The notes beneath the pieces are model-generated. The model searched no databases. It had not been told where the DNA came from and worked only from the letters and a program-made list of their open reading frames with translations. Position numbers and translations under genes: made by a program. Shown one piece after another: positions 23,170-35,575 of a DNA stretch of 64,000 nt (its first letter is position 1; the number at the start of each line of letters is the position of its first letter). Source of the stretch: Balanoglossus misakiensis (Eukaryota; Hemichordata); NCBI GenBank assembly GCA_040954595.2, contig CM082590.2, positions 5,952,001 through 6,016,000 on the forward strand, given 5' to 3'.

Positions 23170-24445
23170 TATTATACACCTTTTCCGGACGTCCTTGATG
23201 AACGATAAAGAATAAATAGGCCGCTATCGGACTTTCTAGTTTTCAGACGCCGCCATGACGTAATTTGCATATCGAACACGCCTTCACCTCGCGCATCAGG
23301 TGATGCTAGTGTCGAGCTGCCGATGTCTCGCGCGCGACGTTCTACGCTGCAGCGATGAACGCGCTCGCCTGTTCGTTCACACATTCCTTCGACTGAAATT
23401 TCATCGAGGATTTTGACTTATTTCGCATCTTGGGCCACCAATAATTTTGTTTAATAACGACTGTGTACTTTTTATATAATTTTTTGTGAGAGTAGGTGCA
23501 ATATCATCATTGTTTACATCAGACAGCTGTGAGGTCAAAGGTCAAATATGCGTCCAATAACCCTGTGGGTTATGGGACTCCGCGTCCTCATTTGAATAAT
23601 TATTGGACGGTGATACCGCGAATTATTGTATTACGGAACTCCATAGGTTACAGCAGTAGGTGTATAATAATCTTATATATGCTTTTAATTATGTCTATTA
23701 AATGATATTTCATGATAGTATATTAAGATCAACACTTATTTATGTAAAAACGGCCAAAAAAGAAAGAAAATCGAAAATTCCTGCAATTTTTAAAAAAGTG
23801 CAATATTGCAATGAAAACTGAAAATGTAATGTCTCAGCGGTGTACATTTACTTCCATAAGTTCTAGTGGATGAGATCATGTTTCATTTATGAAGTTTCAT
23901 AGTCGGAAATGCAACGTTTTCATTGTTTCTTGCATTTTCCCATGGTGGCGGCCATATTCCTTTGTGGCAAAACTTTAATGTTTATCTGGTTAAAACTTGC
24001 ATATGCACTCATACATGTATATACGATAGTTCAGTGCCTACATCTGCATGGACTAATGAATTTATGATAATTATCCCAAAAGTTACAGCTTATGTGCCTT
24101 TAACTATCGCAATAATACTGAAATAATTCCTGAACTTGCAAATGGCTGATACAATAAAAAAAATGATGTTGGGATAGTATTATTTTAATGATTTCCGAAT
24201 GTTTTTAGTCTTTTAAGCAGAGTATCTTTCTTTGCTGACATCAGTAAATTTTAAAGTTTAAAGTTTTTCTTTAAATTTTTATAATTGTAGCTGACACTGA
24301 AGATCTTGAAAGAGAGATAGGCAGATTGGGTTTTAAATATTCTATGTGCTCGTTATGACATAATTGATTTTTGTTCAAATGTTTGTAATTTTAATAATTA
24401 TTGTTTTATTTTACATGTGGTACAGGGCAACATACTAGTATCCTA

Positions 24446-24720
24446 TTAAAGGGACAAAATCTCTCTCGCTGCATTTTTCTCCATTAGTTATGTTTGATAC
24501 AAGACACCGTTTATGTTATTCTACATGTGGATATATAGTGAATCAACGTTCAACCACACACAACTTCCATCCCGTTTGTAGGATATGAGAGTAAAAATCT
24601 TGCATAAAATGAATAAAAGATAGAGACCAATTATTCATTTTGGTGATTTATTTCACTCTCGTATCTTCAGCGGGATGGAAGTTGTGTGTGGTTGAATGTT
24701 GATTCACTTTGTCCCTTTAA
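24446..24720. mobile_element. Family-A MITE, right arm mostly deleted
   Basis: Left end and centre are present. The right side jumps from GAATGTTGATTCAC straight to TTTGTCCCTTTAA. This is the last family-A copy I find in the window. Confidence 0.82.
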
Positions 24721-26247
24721 CTTCAGAAAACCAATCACTCTTGCAAGTTTCTTTGACCATTTTAGCCAAACAAAATCATTATACAGGAAACTTTTGAGAA
24801 TTTATGTCATTTGTTTGTAATTCCATTTTTTTCTATTTTCAACTCTTTTTAACCAGTATTTCATTATTTGCTTAAATTTGGTCTAATGAACTCAAAACTC
24901 ATAGCAGCAATTTCTATATTATTGCCTTGTGATCTTACACCTGCATCTACACATAGCAACCATTTTAGCAGTACAATCAACTAAGAAAAACACAGACTTA
25001 CAAGTGTCTATTTTCATGATTTGTTGTTTGAGGGCACACTCCACAAGTCTTAAGTCCACAAAAGGAAGTGGTCTACTCAATATTAAAAAATATTTTCATT
25101 TTCCTGATTTTTGTATATATTGTATTACCGGTATATCAATTATTTTTTAAATCACAAAATAAGAGAAAACGGTGTTCCCATTGTACTTTTCAGTTACGGG
25201 GTAAAAATATCGTGGAAAATGCTTAGTCAGCATTTTTTTGCTCACCTCAAGCTTAAGTTTTCCTATATTGCAATTATCTAAACAGCTTTATAAAAAAAAT
25301 CAAGTATGTTTTCATAAAAATCACTTCTTCAACTATTCTCTATTGAGCTTACACTGACATTGGTGGCCACTATGAATTTTAAATTTGGCTTAGTCTTGTT
25401 CTCTCATTTAAAATTTGCACCATGACCCAAAATTTTTGGTCTAAATTTAAGATTTTATCTTTCAAGGTACAAGACTACCTTAATTACTTCAACCCCATTT
25501 CCTTCTATAGAGGTCCAATTTTACTGTAGAAGACAATTAGTTGAAGCTAAACCATGGTGATGAAATGATTAAAAATATAAGTTTGAGATAAATCATTAAT
25601 TACCAGCACTTGCTTCAGCTTTATTCTACCAGAGATTTTTGAGTTTATAGATTATTTTGGATGGTCACTTGAAATATATTTGAGAAAAGCTTTACCAATT
25701 GTATATCTTATGAATTCTATCTTTTATTTTAATGAACAGTACATTAAAGGTCATTGACCACTTAAAATTGATTGTATGAGAGTGGATTCATTTCTATATA
25801 ATATACTCTGATGTTCAATCTCTCATGCAACAATTCCAAATTTTAAGGCACATTTGGCAGGAATGCCGTATTTGGCTATAATGCTACATATTGGAAAAAT
25901 ATGTGGATTTGCAAAGACGGGAAATAATAAATTTCTCAACTCTAACAGGAAATCACCCACAACTGACAAACGAAACAAAATCCTTGATAGTCAATGTAGT
26001 TGTAGACGTGAAATGATATTCACTCACAATCACATGATTACAGACACTGCTGTATTTGACAGCACAGTACATGTATACGATATCTTATACTGCACTGGGC
26101 TGTCAACTTCGACGGGGCCTATCAGTCAGTCACATACTGTCTAGCACAACACGCATTGACTGAAAGCCAACAAGGTCAAGGGTCCTTTGTAATAGCTGAA
26201 TTCATTGCCTGTCTTGTGTGTACGTCATCACAATGGAATGCAGTGAT

Positions 26248-26369
26248 TCTCCCCCACAGTCGCACGGGGGTTGAATTGTATAACACGGCGATCGCCTATG
26301 ACACAGAAAAGTGTCATAGGTGATCGTCGTGTAAACACAACACAATCCTCATGCGACTGTGTTCTCCCC
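26248..26369. repeat. Palindromic foldback upstream of the ankyrin-Roc gene
   Basis: A 21-nt inner stem (CACGGCGATCGCCTATGACA, 26284-26304, with 26311-26331, two mismatches) with a 6-nt loop, inside outer arms TCTCCCCCACAGTCGCA and TGCGACTGTGTTCTCCCCG. It lies about 450 bp before the proposed start codon. Confidence 0.75.
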
Positions 26370-26820
26370 GGACACTTTTGGCTTCACTCCTCGCGTTCTC
26401 ACACCGCCAGTGGCGAACTAGTGAAGCGAGAAGAGTCTGCAAAGCGAGACTATGTCCTGTACTGAAGCTTGTGAAGTGGGAATAGGCCACTCCATTCCAC
26501 TGCTCGCACTGTCATAAAACATAAATAATCAAATCGTTGTTTAATGTGCCAACTAGTTTAGTGATTTAAACAGAAATCTAGGAATTCTGCTGTGACGTCA
26601 CCACAGTATTGAAGTGTATATGCCACACTTTATGGCGTCATGAACTTTGAACCAACTATTTATCGGGGTTTTCCCCAACTTGTTGTCAACATCACCTGAC
26701 CACGTAGGCGACGACGCCATTATAGAACATTTGCGAAGCTGACTTGTTCAACTCTAAAGCGGTGCTACTGATCCAGATTCTTAAAGTATTCCAACACAAT
26801 GTTAATGAAATGACGTAACC

Positions 26821-26850
26821 ATGGCTTCCGGAGACTATAAAAATCCACAG
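26821..26850 (+). CDS. Ank-Roc-COR-death exon 1 (start codon)
   Basis: ATG in good context (AACCATGG), encoding MASGDYKNPQ and ending phase 0 at GTAAGT. A short upstream ORF (ATGTTAATGAAATGA) precedes it. Chosen because it is the nearest good ATG with a phase-0 donor before the first ankyrin exon. A longer or alternative 5' end carrying other domains cannot be excluded. Confidence 0.65.
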
Positions 26851-29800
26851 GTAAGTAAATGTTAACTGTAGTAACTGACATTTCACACCAAATGCAACGA
26901 TGTCTGACAGTGACGCGTACGACGGCTGTTTTTATGAGTGGTTTATATTTTGTTTGTTTTTGGGGGGACTGAGGCCTGTTGTTCAAAATTTCTCCCTTCA
27001 ACCCTATGCACGTAAATTTAACCAGACATTTTGGTCACTAAACATATGACGGTTATGTTTAGACTTGTGGCGCTAGTCGGTGCCTAATAGGTGTTTTTAT
27101 TTTTCAACGGGTCAGCTTGCCCTACACACGGAATATATAGAAACTTCTAGTGTTTGTGTGTATTGCTAGATAGTGTATTCATAACTATGTAAATACCCGG
27201 TTGACAAAAACGCCACATTGATCACGATGTTTTCCGTTCACTCCAACTGGCGAAATCCCAGTCTCTATTGTATGGAGCGATATTTGACGATACTGAAGTA
27301 AGACTCGGATTCGGTTTCGGATTCGGGTTGGAGAGACTGAAAGTAGTTTAGCATTTTCGGGCAACCATCGCGGTTAGGCATCTGCAGTACGAGTATGAAC
27401 ATAACTCTGTAAAAATATGAATATATTTGATCAAACTCTCTCGACATGTTATGTATGATATTTTTGGTACCAAAACACTGTTTTTTTTTCACATAGGAAA
27501 TTGTTAAATACATATTTTATTATCGAAAAACATACTTCAATGGTAGAAAGATAATATTTTGTAATTTTCGGTTTGAATAAACATTTTTTGGGTGAGAAAA
27601 TGTCATACATAATAAGTACAGATTAAATCAAATTTATTCGTGTTTTAGTAAAGTAATTTTCATTCTTGTACTGCAGATGCCTAACCGATGCCCGAAAATG
27701 CTAAACTACTTTCAGTCTCTCCAACCCGAATCTGAAACCGAATCCGAAACTGAATCCGAAACCGAATCCGAGTCTTACTTCAGTATCGTATGTGTCTATA
27801 TATGGGGTAGTCTCGGTTACCCAGACGCCTTTGCTTCTTCCGATGCTCTCCAGAAAAGGGTCTGGGGAAATGCTATTGAAAGCTTTGTAAAACAAAATGG
27901 CCGATGTCAGGATTTTGATCATCGCCTGATTGGCTGAGCTGTCAGTATGACCCGGGTCACTGACTCTCGACAATGTGTGATTATTTGTCGTATCTTCATA
28001 TCAAGAGACCGGTACTTGTTGGTTCATGCGAAAGGCAAAAGGCGTCCTCTGTTAGCATTGTTGGAGAAATTATATGAAATATCTTTGGTAGACGATTGTC
28101 GAAATTATTGCAGTGACCCGGGTCATACTGACAGCTCAGCCAATCAGGCGATGATCAAAATCCTGACATCGGCCATTTTGTTTTACAAAGCTTTCAATAG
28201 TATTTCCCCAGACCCTTTTCTGGAGAGCATCGGAAGAGCAAAGGCGTCTGGGTAACCGAGACTATATATGGGGCAGTCAGATTGACGCCATATCAAATGA
28301 TGATAACCTTTGACCCGAAATGAGTTCATTCAAGGTGACGCAGGTATGGTGTTGGTCATAAGGGGTCGTGGATAATCATTAATTCCCCATGAGCTGACTC
28401 TATCTTCTCCGTATCCTTTGCCGACAGATGACACGACAGGTTGATGATACATGTGTGCATACCCACGAGTAAGCTTTTTAAAATGAACCAATCGAACAGT
28501 TCATTACTGACTGTGGGTTGTTGATTCCATGTTCTGACCAACAGGACGACATCCCAAATCTGTAGACTATAACAATAGAGCATCTGGACAGTGAATTGAC
28601 CATTACCTTGTTCACGTTTCTTTTATGGAAATCATGCAAGCCCTATCAAACAGTCAAAAATGCTTCTTGGGAAGCACATCAGCGACCAGGTATACAAAGC
28701 TGTCACACGACCCACACACTACTACAGCTACACAATAACTTGCTCACACAGTTTGGACAAACATTCATATGGTGATACTTTCATTGCATTTGTTCACCGT
28801 TCTCTTGAGACCGTTGCCTTATCATGAGTCCATGGGCTCATCCGGGCATTTTCCAGTACATGTATCTATATTTTGGTGTAAGCCGTGTACGTTTATGTGT
28901 AATTAGAATACTTTACCATATCATCGATGCACATGGTTTACACAATGTGATGTGACAATTTAAGTATTATTTCTTGGTGTTTGTGATTTTGTTTGTTCAT
29001 ATTCAAAGATCAGTTCAAATTCTGAAGAATTTTATATACAACGCAATATTTAAAAAACAACAATTGTATGTTTCACTGAATGTTATAGGTTCTCATTAAA
29101 GCCGCTGAGAATGGTGATGTTGCAAGGATTCGGTCGTTGATAGCTGATGGATACGACGTCAATGCAAAGGGTGCATTTCTTGGCAGGGTAAGTATTTGCA
29201 CTGCCTCACTCAGCATTTCACACGTGCAACCCAGTCACACAGGTATCGAATCTGAAGCGGCAAACGATTTGACCTTGACTCACTGATGAACACAAACCTT
29301 TCCTGTATTTGATATACAAGCTTATATGCATTTGAAATAAAAAACATGTGTCAAAAATAAAACTTGTTTCATCCTTTGTTTCTCTTATAGCTATTTGAGG
29401 TTAGAAAGAGAAATTTGAAGCCGAAACGAATAAGAAAATAATGTTGGCTGTAACGTCCATGTATCCGTATATTGTGATCAGTAACAGTCTGTGGCGCAGT
29501 TGTTGACAAATCCAGATCGATGTTTGCAAATGTCATAGAAAATAAAAGTGTTAACAAATAATTGAAACCCCAAAAGCGACACAATAGAGATTAAAAATCC
29601 CGCGTCGTAAGTCAATCCGGAATTCAGGTGAATATGGTCATGGAAAAGAGTGCCGTTGATTGCCCTTATAAACAAAAAGTGCGGATTTCTTTAGTCTGTG
29701 GTGTTTGTATTACAAGTGTATTCTTCAGGCGTGATTTGAATCTTTGAGGTTGGTCAATTGTTGATTGATTGTAATATTTATTTCCTCTGGCTCTTCGATG

Positions 29801-32800
29801 GATATCTTTGCTGTTTAAATTACTTGAGTGAATAAACACACATGTTTTGAGATGAAAGTGTTACTGTACCTCAATGGACATAGAACAATGCCAGAGTAAG
29901 GACATAGTGCTTGTCTATGGGGAATACAGGGAGAATATCAGAGTCGTGACAAGGCCAGGCTGAAATGTTTCATTTGCGGACACCCGATGAATATGTGGAA
30001 TCTGTGTCATTGCAGGCTGGAGAGTTGCCATTTGGACGAAATCTTCATCTGTGGAGGAAGCTAGTGATTACATGTGCCCCATGCATTATGTGCCATTGTT
30101 AGCTTAGAGACCGTCTCAGATTGTCACAAAACTAGCTGGTTAAATCGGATGTAGAATTAGGCGGTGTCTTTACTATGGCTGATTCTTGGCTTTACTGTTC
30201 GGAAAGGGACCGTCCACCCGAGAACGGCCAAGACAGAGAACAGAACAGCCAAAATGATCACCATAGGTAAATACAACGCCTAACTCTACATCTGATTTCA
30301 ATCAGATTGGTCACATAAATTCAACAAAGTTCTTATGTTTATTAGAAGTGCGAATTCAACTTGTTTAGTGAATTTCACTTTCACACTTATTTGCGCGACC
30401 ACAATTTTCCTTTTATGTTTTTTGTTAAATTCAGTGAACCAGACATATGTGATTTCAGTTCCCTTCTATGGATACTACAAACGCTTTTTTAAAAAAAGAC
30501 AAATTCGAGAGAAATGTCCAGACTGGTTTACACAATTCTTTTTCTGATGTTTCCTAGCAACATTAAATAATTATAACATTGAAGTAACGTAAGTACCAAC
30601 GCTAGGTCCATAGCAGGCTATACCTAAATATTAACTTACATCAACAGAGAAACAGGGGATTGTGTGTGTCGGGTGTGATTGAAAATTTCAAAATGTCCCA
30701 TGCCAATGTTGGGTTCATAGCGGGCCAGACTTCAACTTACATCAACAGAGAAACACGAGGGATTGTATATGTCTGGTGTATCACGTCCGCCATGTTTATC
30801 TGTTAGAGTACTTGGTGTGATTGAAAATTTAAACATATCAATGTAATTTATTAAACGATATTAAGACCTGTTGCACCTATGAGTCTGCATAAACATGTAT
30901 AGTGCGCTACATTATATTAGAATTTTATAGTGTTACACTTGTTAGAAAAATCTATAGGACATGTTATAAATGTTCTCTGAAACAATAGAGTGTTTTGGTC
31001 TGAAACAACTATAGATGCTACACACATTTAACTCATAATATCAGTCAACACTTAAAGTTACAAATCGATTTCAGTGAAATTATAGCCATGTCACCTTACA
31101 AGTCCAACATTGGAACATAGCTTGTGTTTATTTTAATTCAAATGAATTTGTCAATTTCAGGCTGGAGCCACAGCATTGCATGCTGCAGCCAACAAAAATA
31201 AACTGGAAGCGGCACAAGTGTTGATCGACCATGGAGCTGACGTCAATGCTAAGGATGAGGTAAGTGGCTTTACATGTTCACTCACCAATAGCCCGAATGG
31301 CCAAAAAGGTGACTCTGTACTTATATTTTGTAGCGTTGACAACCTTCGGGATGTCAATCACGTAATAAATGTTACTGCAATAAACCGACACACATAATAG
31401 GATTATGAAGAATATGAAAGAGTTTGAGGGAGAGTTTTTGGACCGTGGCTATACCTGCGGCCAAGTTAAATTCTTATCTCTTTTGAGACCATCCAATTCA
31501 CTTTTGAATATCATACCACTATAAAGCAATATTTTATTATAAGGTCAAGTATTTCGAGAGGTTGGGATCAGGGTGTTCATATCGAAATTCATAATTCTAT
31601 TTTTCGATAAATAATCTACCAATAGTTAACTTTTTGACCGGAAAGTTAGGGACCTAACCATGAATTATTGCTACATGCACGATGACACATTTATTTTATA
31701 TTTAAACAAACTGTAGTGTAATAGCTGTCAGTAACAACGGCGAAGCGAAATAAAGCTTTGAGAATAAATAATTGTAAATTGTAGGGGTGCCATGTATCCT
31801 GCACAACAGGCCGGGGGGGGGGGGGTTCTCCTATAGGAATGTGTACGGGTATGTGCCACCCAGAAGCGTCACTTTTCAACGGAAAAATCCCCAAACTTGG
31901 GATGACTTTTCAACCGAAAATCTACAAAGTGGGATTCTTTCATAAACCGTCATCATGTAGTTACCGTTATGAAACTGACTCTAAAGAAACGCCAAACCTC
32001 GCCACCCGTCGACGCCGCGCACAGGCACACGAAGTGTGTCACAAGTGGTGTCGTTGTCTCCGATGCTCGATTCTTGTGGCTTCACCGCTCGTGGCGCACT
32101 TCGTGTGGCTAAGCCATCGTTGGACAGAGAGAGAGGTCTGGCTGGCGAGACTTTAAAAAGTTGTCTGGCTGAAGTCCACCATAATCATTTGAATGTCAAT
32201 AGTGGTTCTGCATATTTCTTACCTTTCATTCATGATTGCCATTCTTTGATTGGCTAATTCCAATGCTCTTTTAAGGGGTAATGAAACTGCTGTCTAGGCT
32301 TTTATAAAATTTAGATCATTGTCAGTTTAAGGGTATTGTACAGAGGGCATCTTCAAATGAAAACAACACACGCACGTATCATAAATCTTAAATAAAGAAT
32401 ACCTGTGGTGTTAATGTACTCTCAAAGGACACTGCCCTATCACCACATCATGCATTCATGTTCATTTCTTGGGGGACTGGGATGTATCCTACTATTAATT
32501 AATCCCCCCAAAAAAACACAAAAACAACAACAACAACAACAACAACAAAGTTTCGGCAAAACATGTTGTGCCATCTCAAAAATGAATGTTTCAGAATGTG
32601 TGTTACAGTGCATGCTTAATGAAACATTGCGTGTTCCATTTTACGCTTATAGTCAGGGATTTTCAGTGACACCTTTTTGTTGTATTCCCACAGGGTGGTC
32701 GGGTACCGTTACACTATGCAGCAGGGAATGGCGATGGTGACGTGGTGAGACTTCTACTGCAATCCAATGCCAGCATCGATGTGCAGACCAACGTAAGTTA

Positions 32801-35481
32801 CTGTAATCACACAAATTCTATTCTACACTCACACATCAGTTGACATGTTTTATTATCAATAACACACATTTTTGAACATAGGTAAATAAAAATAAATAAT
32901 TAACGTCTATCCCTCTGCCTTATTCCCAACAACCCAGACGTTACAATATAATATTACCAATGACAGCCTCTCTTGTTAATTATGGATTCTTAAAAAAATT
33001 AATATTTCAATGTTTTTTTTCTTTAAAAGCACAGTTTGTCATGATTTAAAAAGAGAAATTAATTTGTTTGTTTCGTTGAATGTGAGATCAAGATCAGCAG
33101 ATTTATATGTAAATATTAGTGTGTATCATAATATAGGACCAATAAACGAGAGCCCCTCTTACTGATAACAGCATGAAAGAAATCCTCTATTCCAGTAATG
33201 ACCAATAAATATATAGCCTGCAACAGCGCATTAAATTATACAAACTGGTTATAAAACTTCAAACGGAAGCTCTCGTCACGCTGCGCATGTGTGCATTGTT
33301 TGTTGGAAAAAAAATTGCCCACAAATCCCTGAAATTCTATTTTTAGAATTATTTTTTTGAATGAAGGAAGCCGCCCACTGTAGCGTAGACTGGGCATGAT
33401 AGCAACTGAACATCCTACAAGTCGTGGCAACTGCAGTGGGGATTGCGCTGGTATAGGAGGACGTGTATCATCCATGCAGAGCGCTCGACGCGACAACCAC
33501 TCAAGCTAGAGAAGCCAGCCTTGCTAAGACTCAAATCTGCGTTAACCCGGCCCTGCATTGCATTGAGCTTGGCACGTCGGTTAGATTCCGCTGATAAACC
33601 TTATCACACTGTTGTCCGATTCCAAGTATATTTAGTCAGTCACCTTGTTGTAGAGATGACTGCAACAGGTGGTACAGGCGCTTGAATCGCGCCATTGTTG
33701 ACACGAGTATATCAACTAAGCCCTATACATGTATAGTGTGACCTACGCCTAACTGTTTATCTGTTCACAAATACTCAATATAAGCCTATAAAAAGTTTCG
33801 CGATGTTGGCTAAACAGCCGTGGACAATTGCCATAACGCGGTTGGTCGATGTCTTGAAAAATCATTCTGTATTTTGCATAAAGGCAAGGAAAAATTTCAG
33901 GGGGATTAAACCTGACAGTTTATTTCTCTGTGTTTGTACAAAGACATGAAATCATCTAGTGTAGGCGTTTCCGGGTACAGTTTGTTTTTACCGAAAAGGG
34001 CGTATTATGCAAATGAAGGGGGGAGTTAATGAAAAACGTAGATTTTTGTAAAGCAAAACATGTTCCACATCTTCCGATGCACGATGAATGGAATTAAAGT
34101 ATGTGCAAATTTCTGAAAATCCAACCTTTTCAGAGTTTGGTTCAGTAGTTGTGGAAATGCAGCTGTTCCGCCGGAGGATATGCTAATTCCGCGCATTGCT
34201 GGCTGCTAGGAAGCCCTACAAGTTCACCAATAATATCGCAATGTTCCTGTCAGAACTTGGCTTGCCACGTATTGCTGTCACCATGCGTTATATTAAATAT
34301 ATTAAATTTTATATTAAATACTTTCCCACCACGTGTAGGTAATATTGAAATCACACCGTCCCCGAAGGACTGTGATGAAACATAATCTGTTTCCTGATGT
34401 TTGCCTGTCACTTGCCTCCTCCGATGTTATTTGTCAAAATCCCGAAACGAATTTTCTGCTTGGCGGCCGTGTATGAGTCTACATGAACATGCGGTCATAA
34501 CTCTGGCTTTGCTGGAGCATTTGCCTATTTCAGTTCATGCCGAGTGCTGAGTTCTGTGTTGGGTTGTGGCGTCTGTTTCTGTGCGTACATGAATGTGTGT
34601 TCCTAGCCCTGCGTACTGGTCTGTGAGTTCCCGTCGGTAGGCGACCGGTGGAGGCCGTGTAACGCAAGCTAACAATGGGGAAGTGGTCGACTTCTATTGG
34701 ACGTAACGCTAACGCTAACGCTAACGCTATTTACTACTGTATAATTAAACTAGTTTTAAAATAGTTGCCATGGCCACCCTTTAACGTTAGCAGATATTTA
34801 GTGGCTCTCTATCGGAATTTGTCTATTACACATAAACACCCATCCGTGAGCCACTCGATATGAAAATTTGGGTTACGCCGCCCTCACTATAAGCGGCAGT
34901 CCTACTGACAAAATGATGCTCGTGCTCGTACTATCACTATCGTAATGCCGTCTCTTGTCAGTCTCAGCCCCACGAGAGCTTAAAGTTTAACACAAGAAAA
35001 CCATGAAAATTGTCCCGACTGTCACATTTCGATACTGAAGTAAATTCCAACCAGAGGCGTGGTTTGCATACAGTAGATTTGTGAAGATTCCTCCGTTCAT
35101 AAAACGAGATGAAACAGTTTTCACATGTATAGAAATGATTTAACACATAGCATTTCCTTGTAGAAATAGCTACCGTGTGTTCCATCTGTTTGTTTAGTGT
35201 ATAAGAATATCATTTTCTGAGCAGTACAGTCGGTGGGTTAAAGCAGTGGTACTCTTGAAGTCTATCTAATATTCCACTTTGTTTAATAACCTCTTATAAT
35301 GTTCGATTTCGCGTATTTGAATTGACACCAAATATCAGTTCGGATTATCTCAAACTAGAGAGATTTGAGTGTGCACACAATGCCACTCGCGTAATAGTTA
35401 CCTGTGGTTGCATGGCGATCGCAGTCATGTCATATCTGTACATGCATCGCTGTAAACTTACAGTGGACAGTGATTGTTTGT

Positions 35482-35522
<41 letters not shown>

Positions 35523-35543
35523 GATGAAATGATGATGATGATT

Positions 35544-35575
<32 letters not shown>

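Larger units (their letters stand above)
21338..26820. other. Intergenic region between the two genes
   Basis: Holds the ZIP 3' untranslated region (extent unknown; no canonical AATAAA seen near the stop), compound microsatellites, two family-A MITE remnants, a mariner-like MITE, a hairpin repeat (23076), a dispersed repeat at 25150-25310 and, at 26248-26369, a palindromic element upstream of the next gene. The 23.2-23.4 kb stretch is CpG-richer. No coding exon was recognised. Confidence 0.6.

Noticed and set aside
25854-26144. 96-codon ORF upstream of the ankyrin-Roc gene
   Set aside because: Composition is unremarkable, no domain is recognised, and there are no splice or promoter signals to support it.
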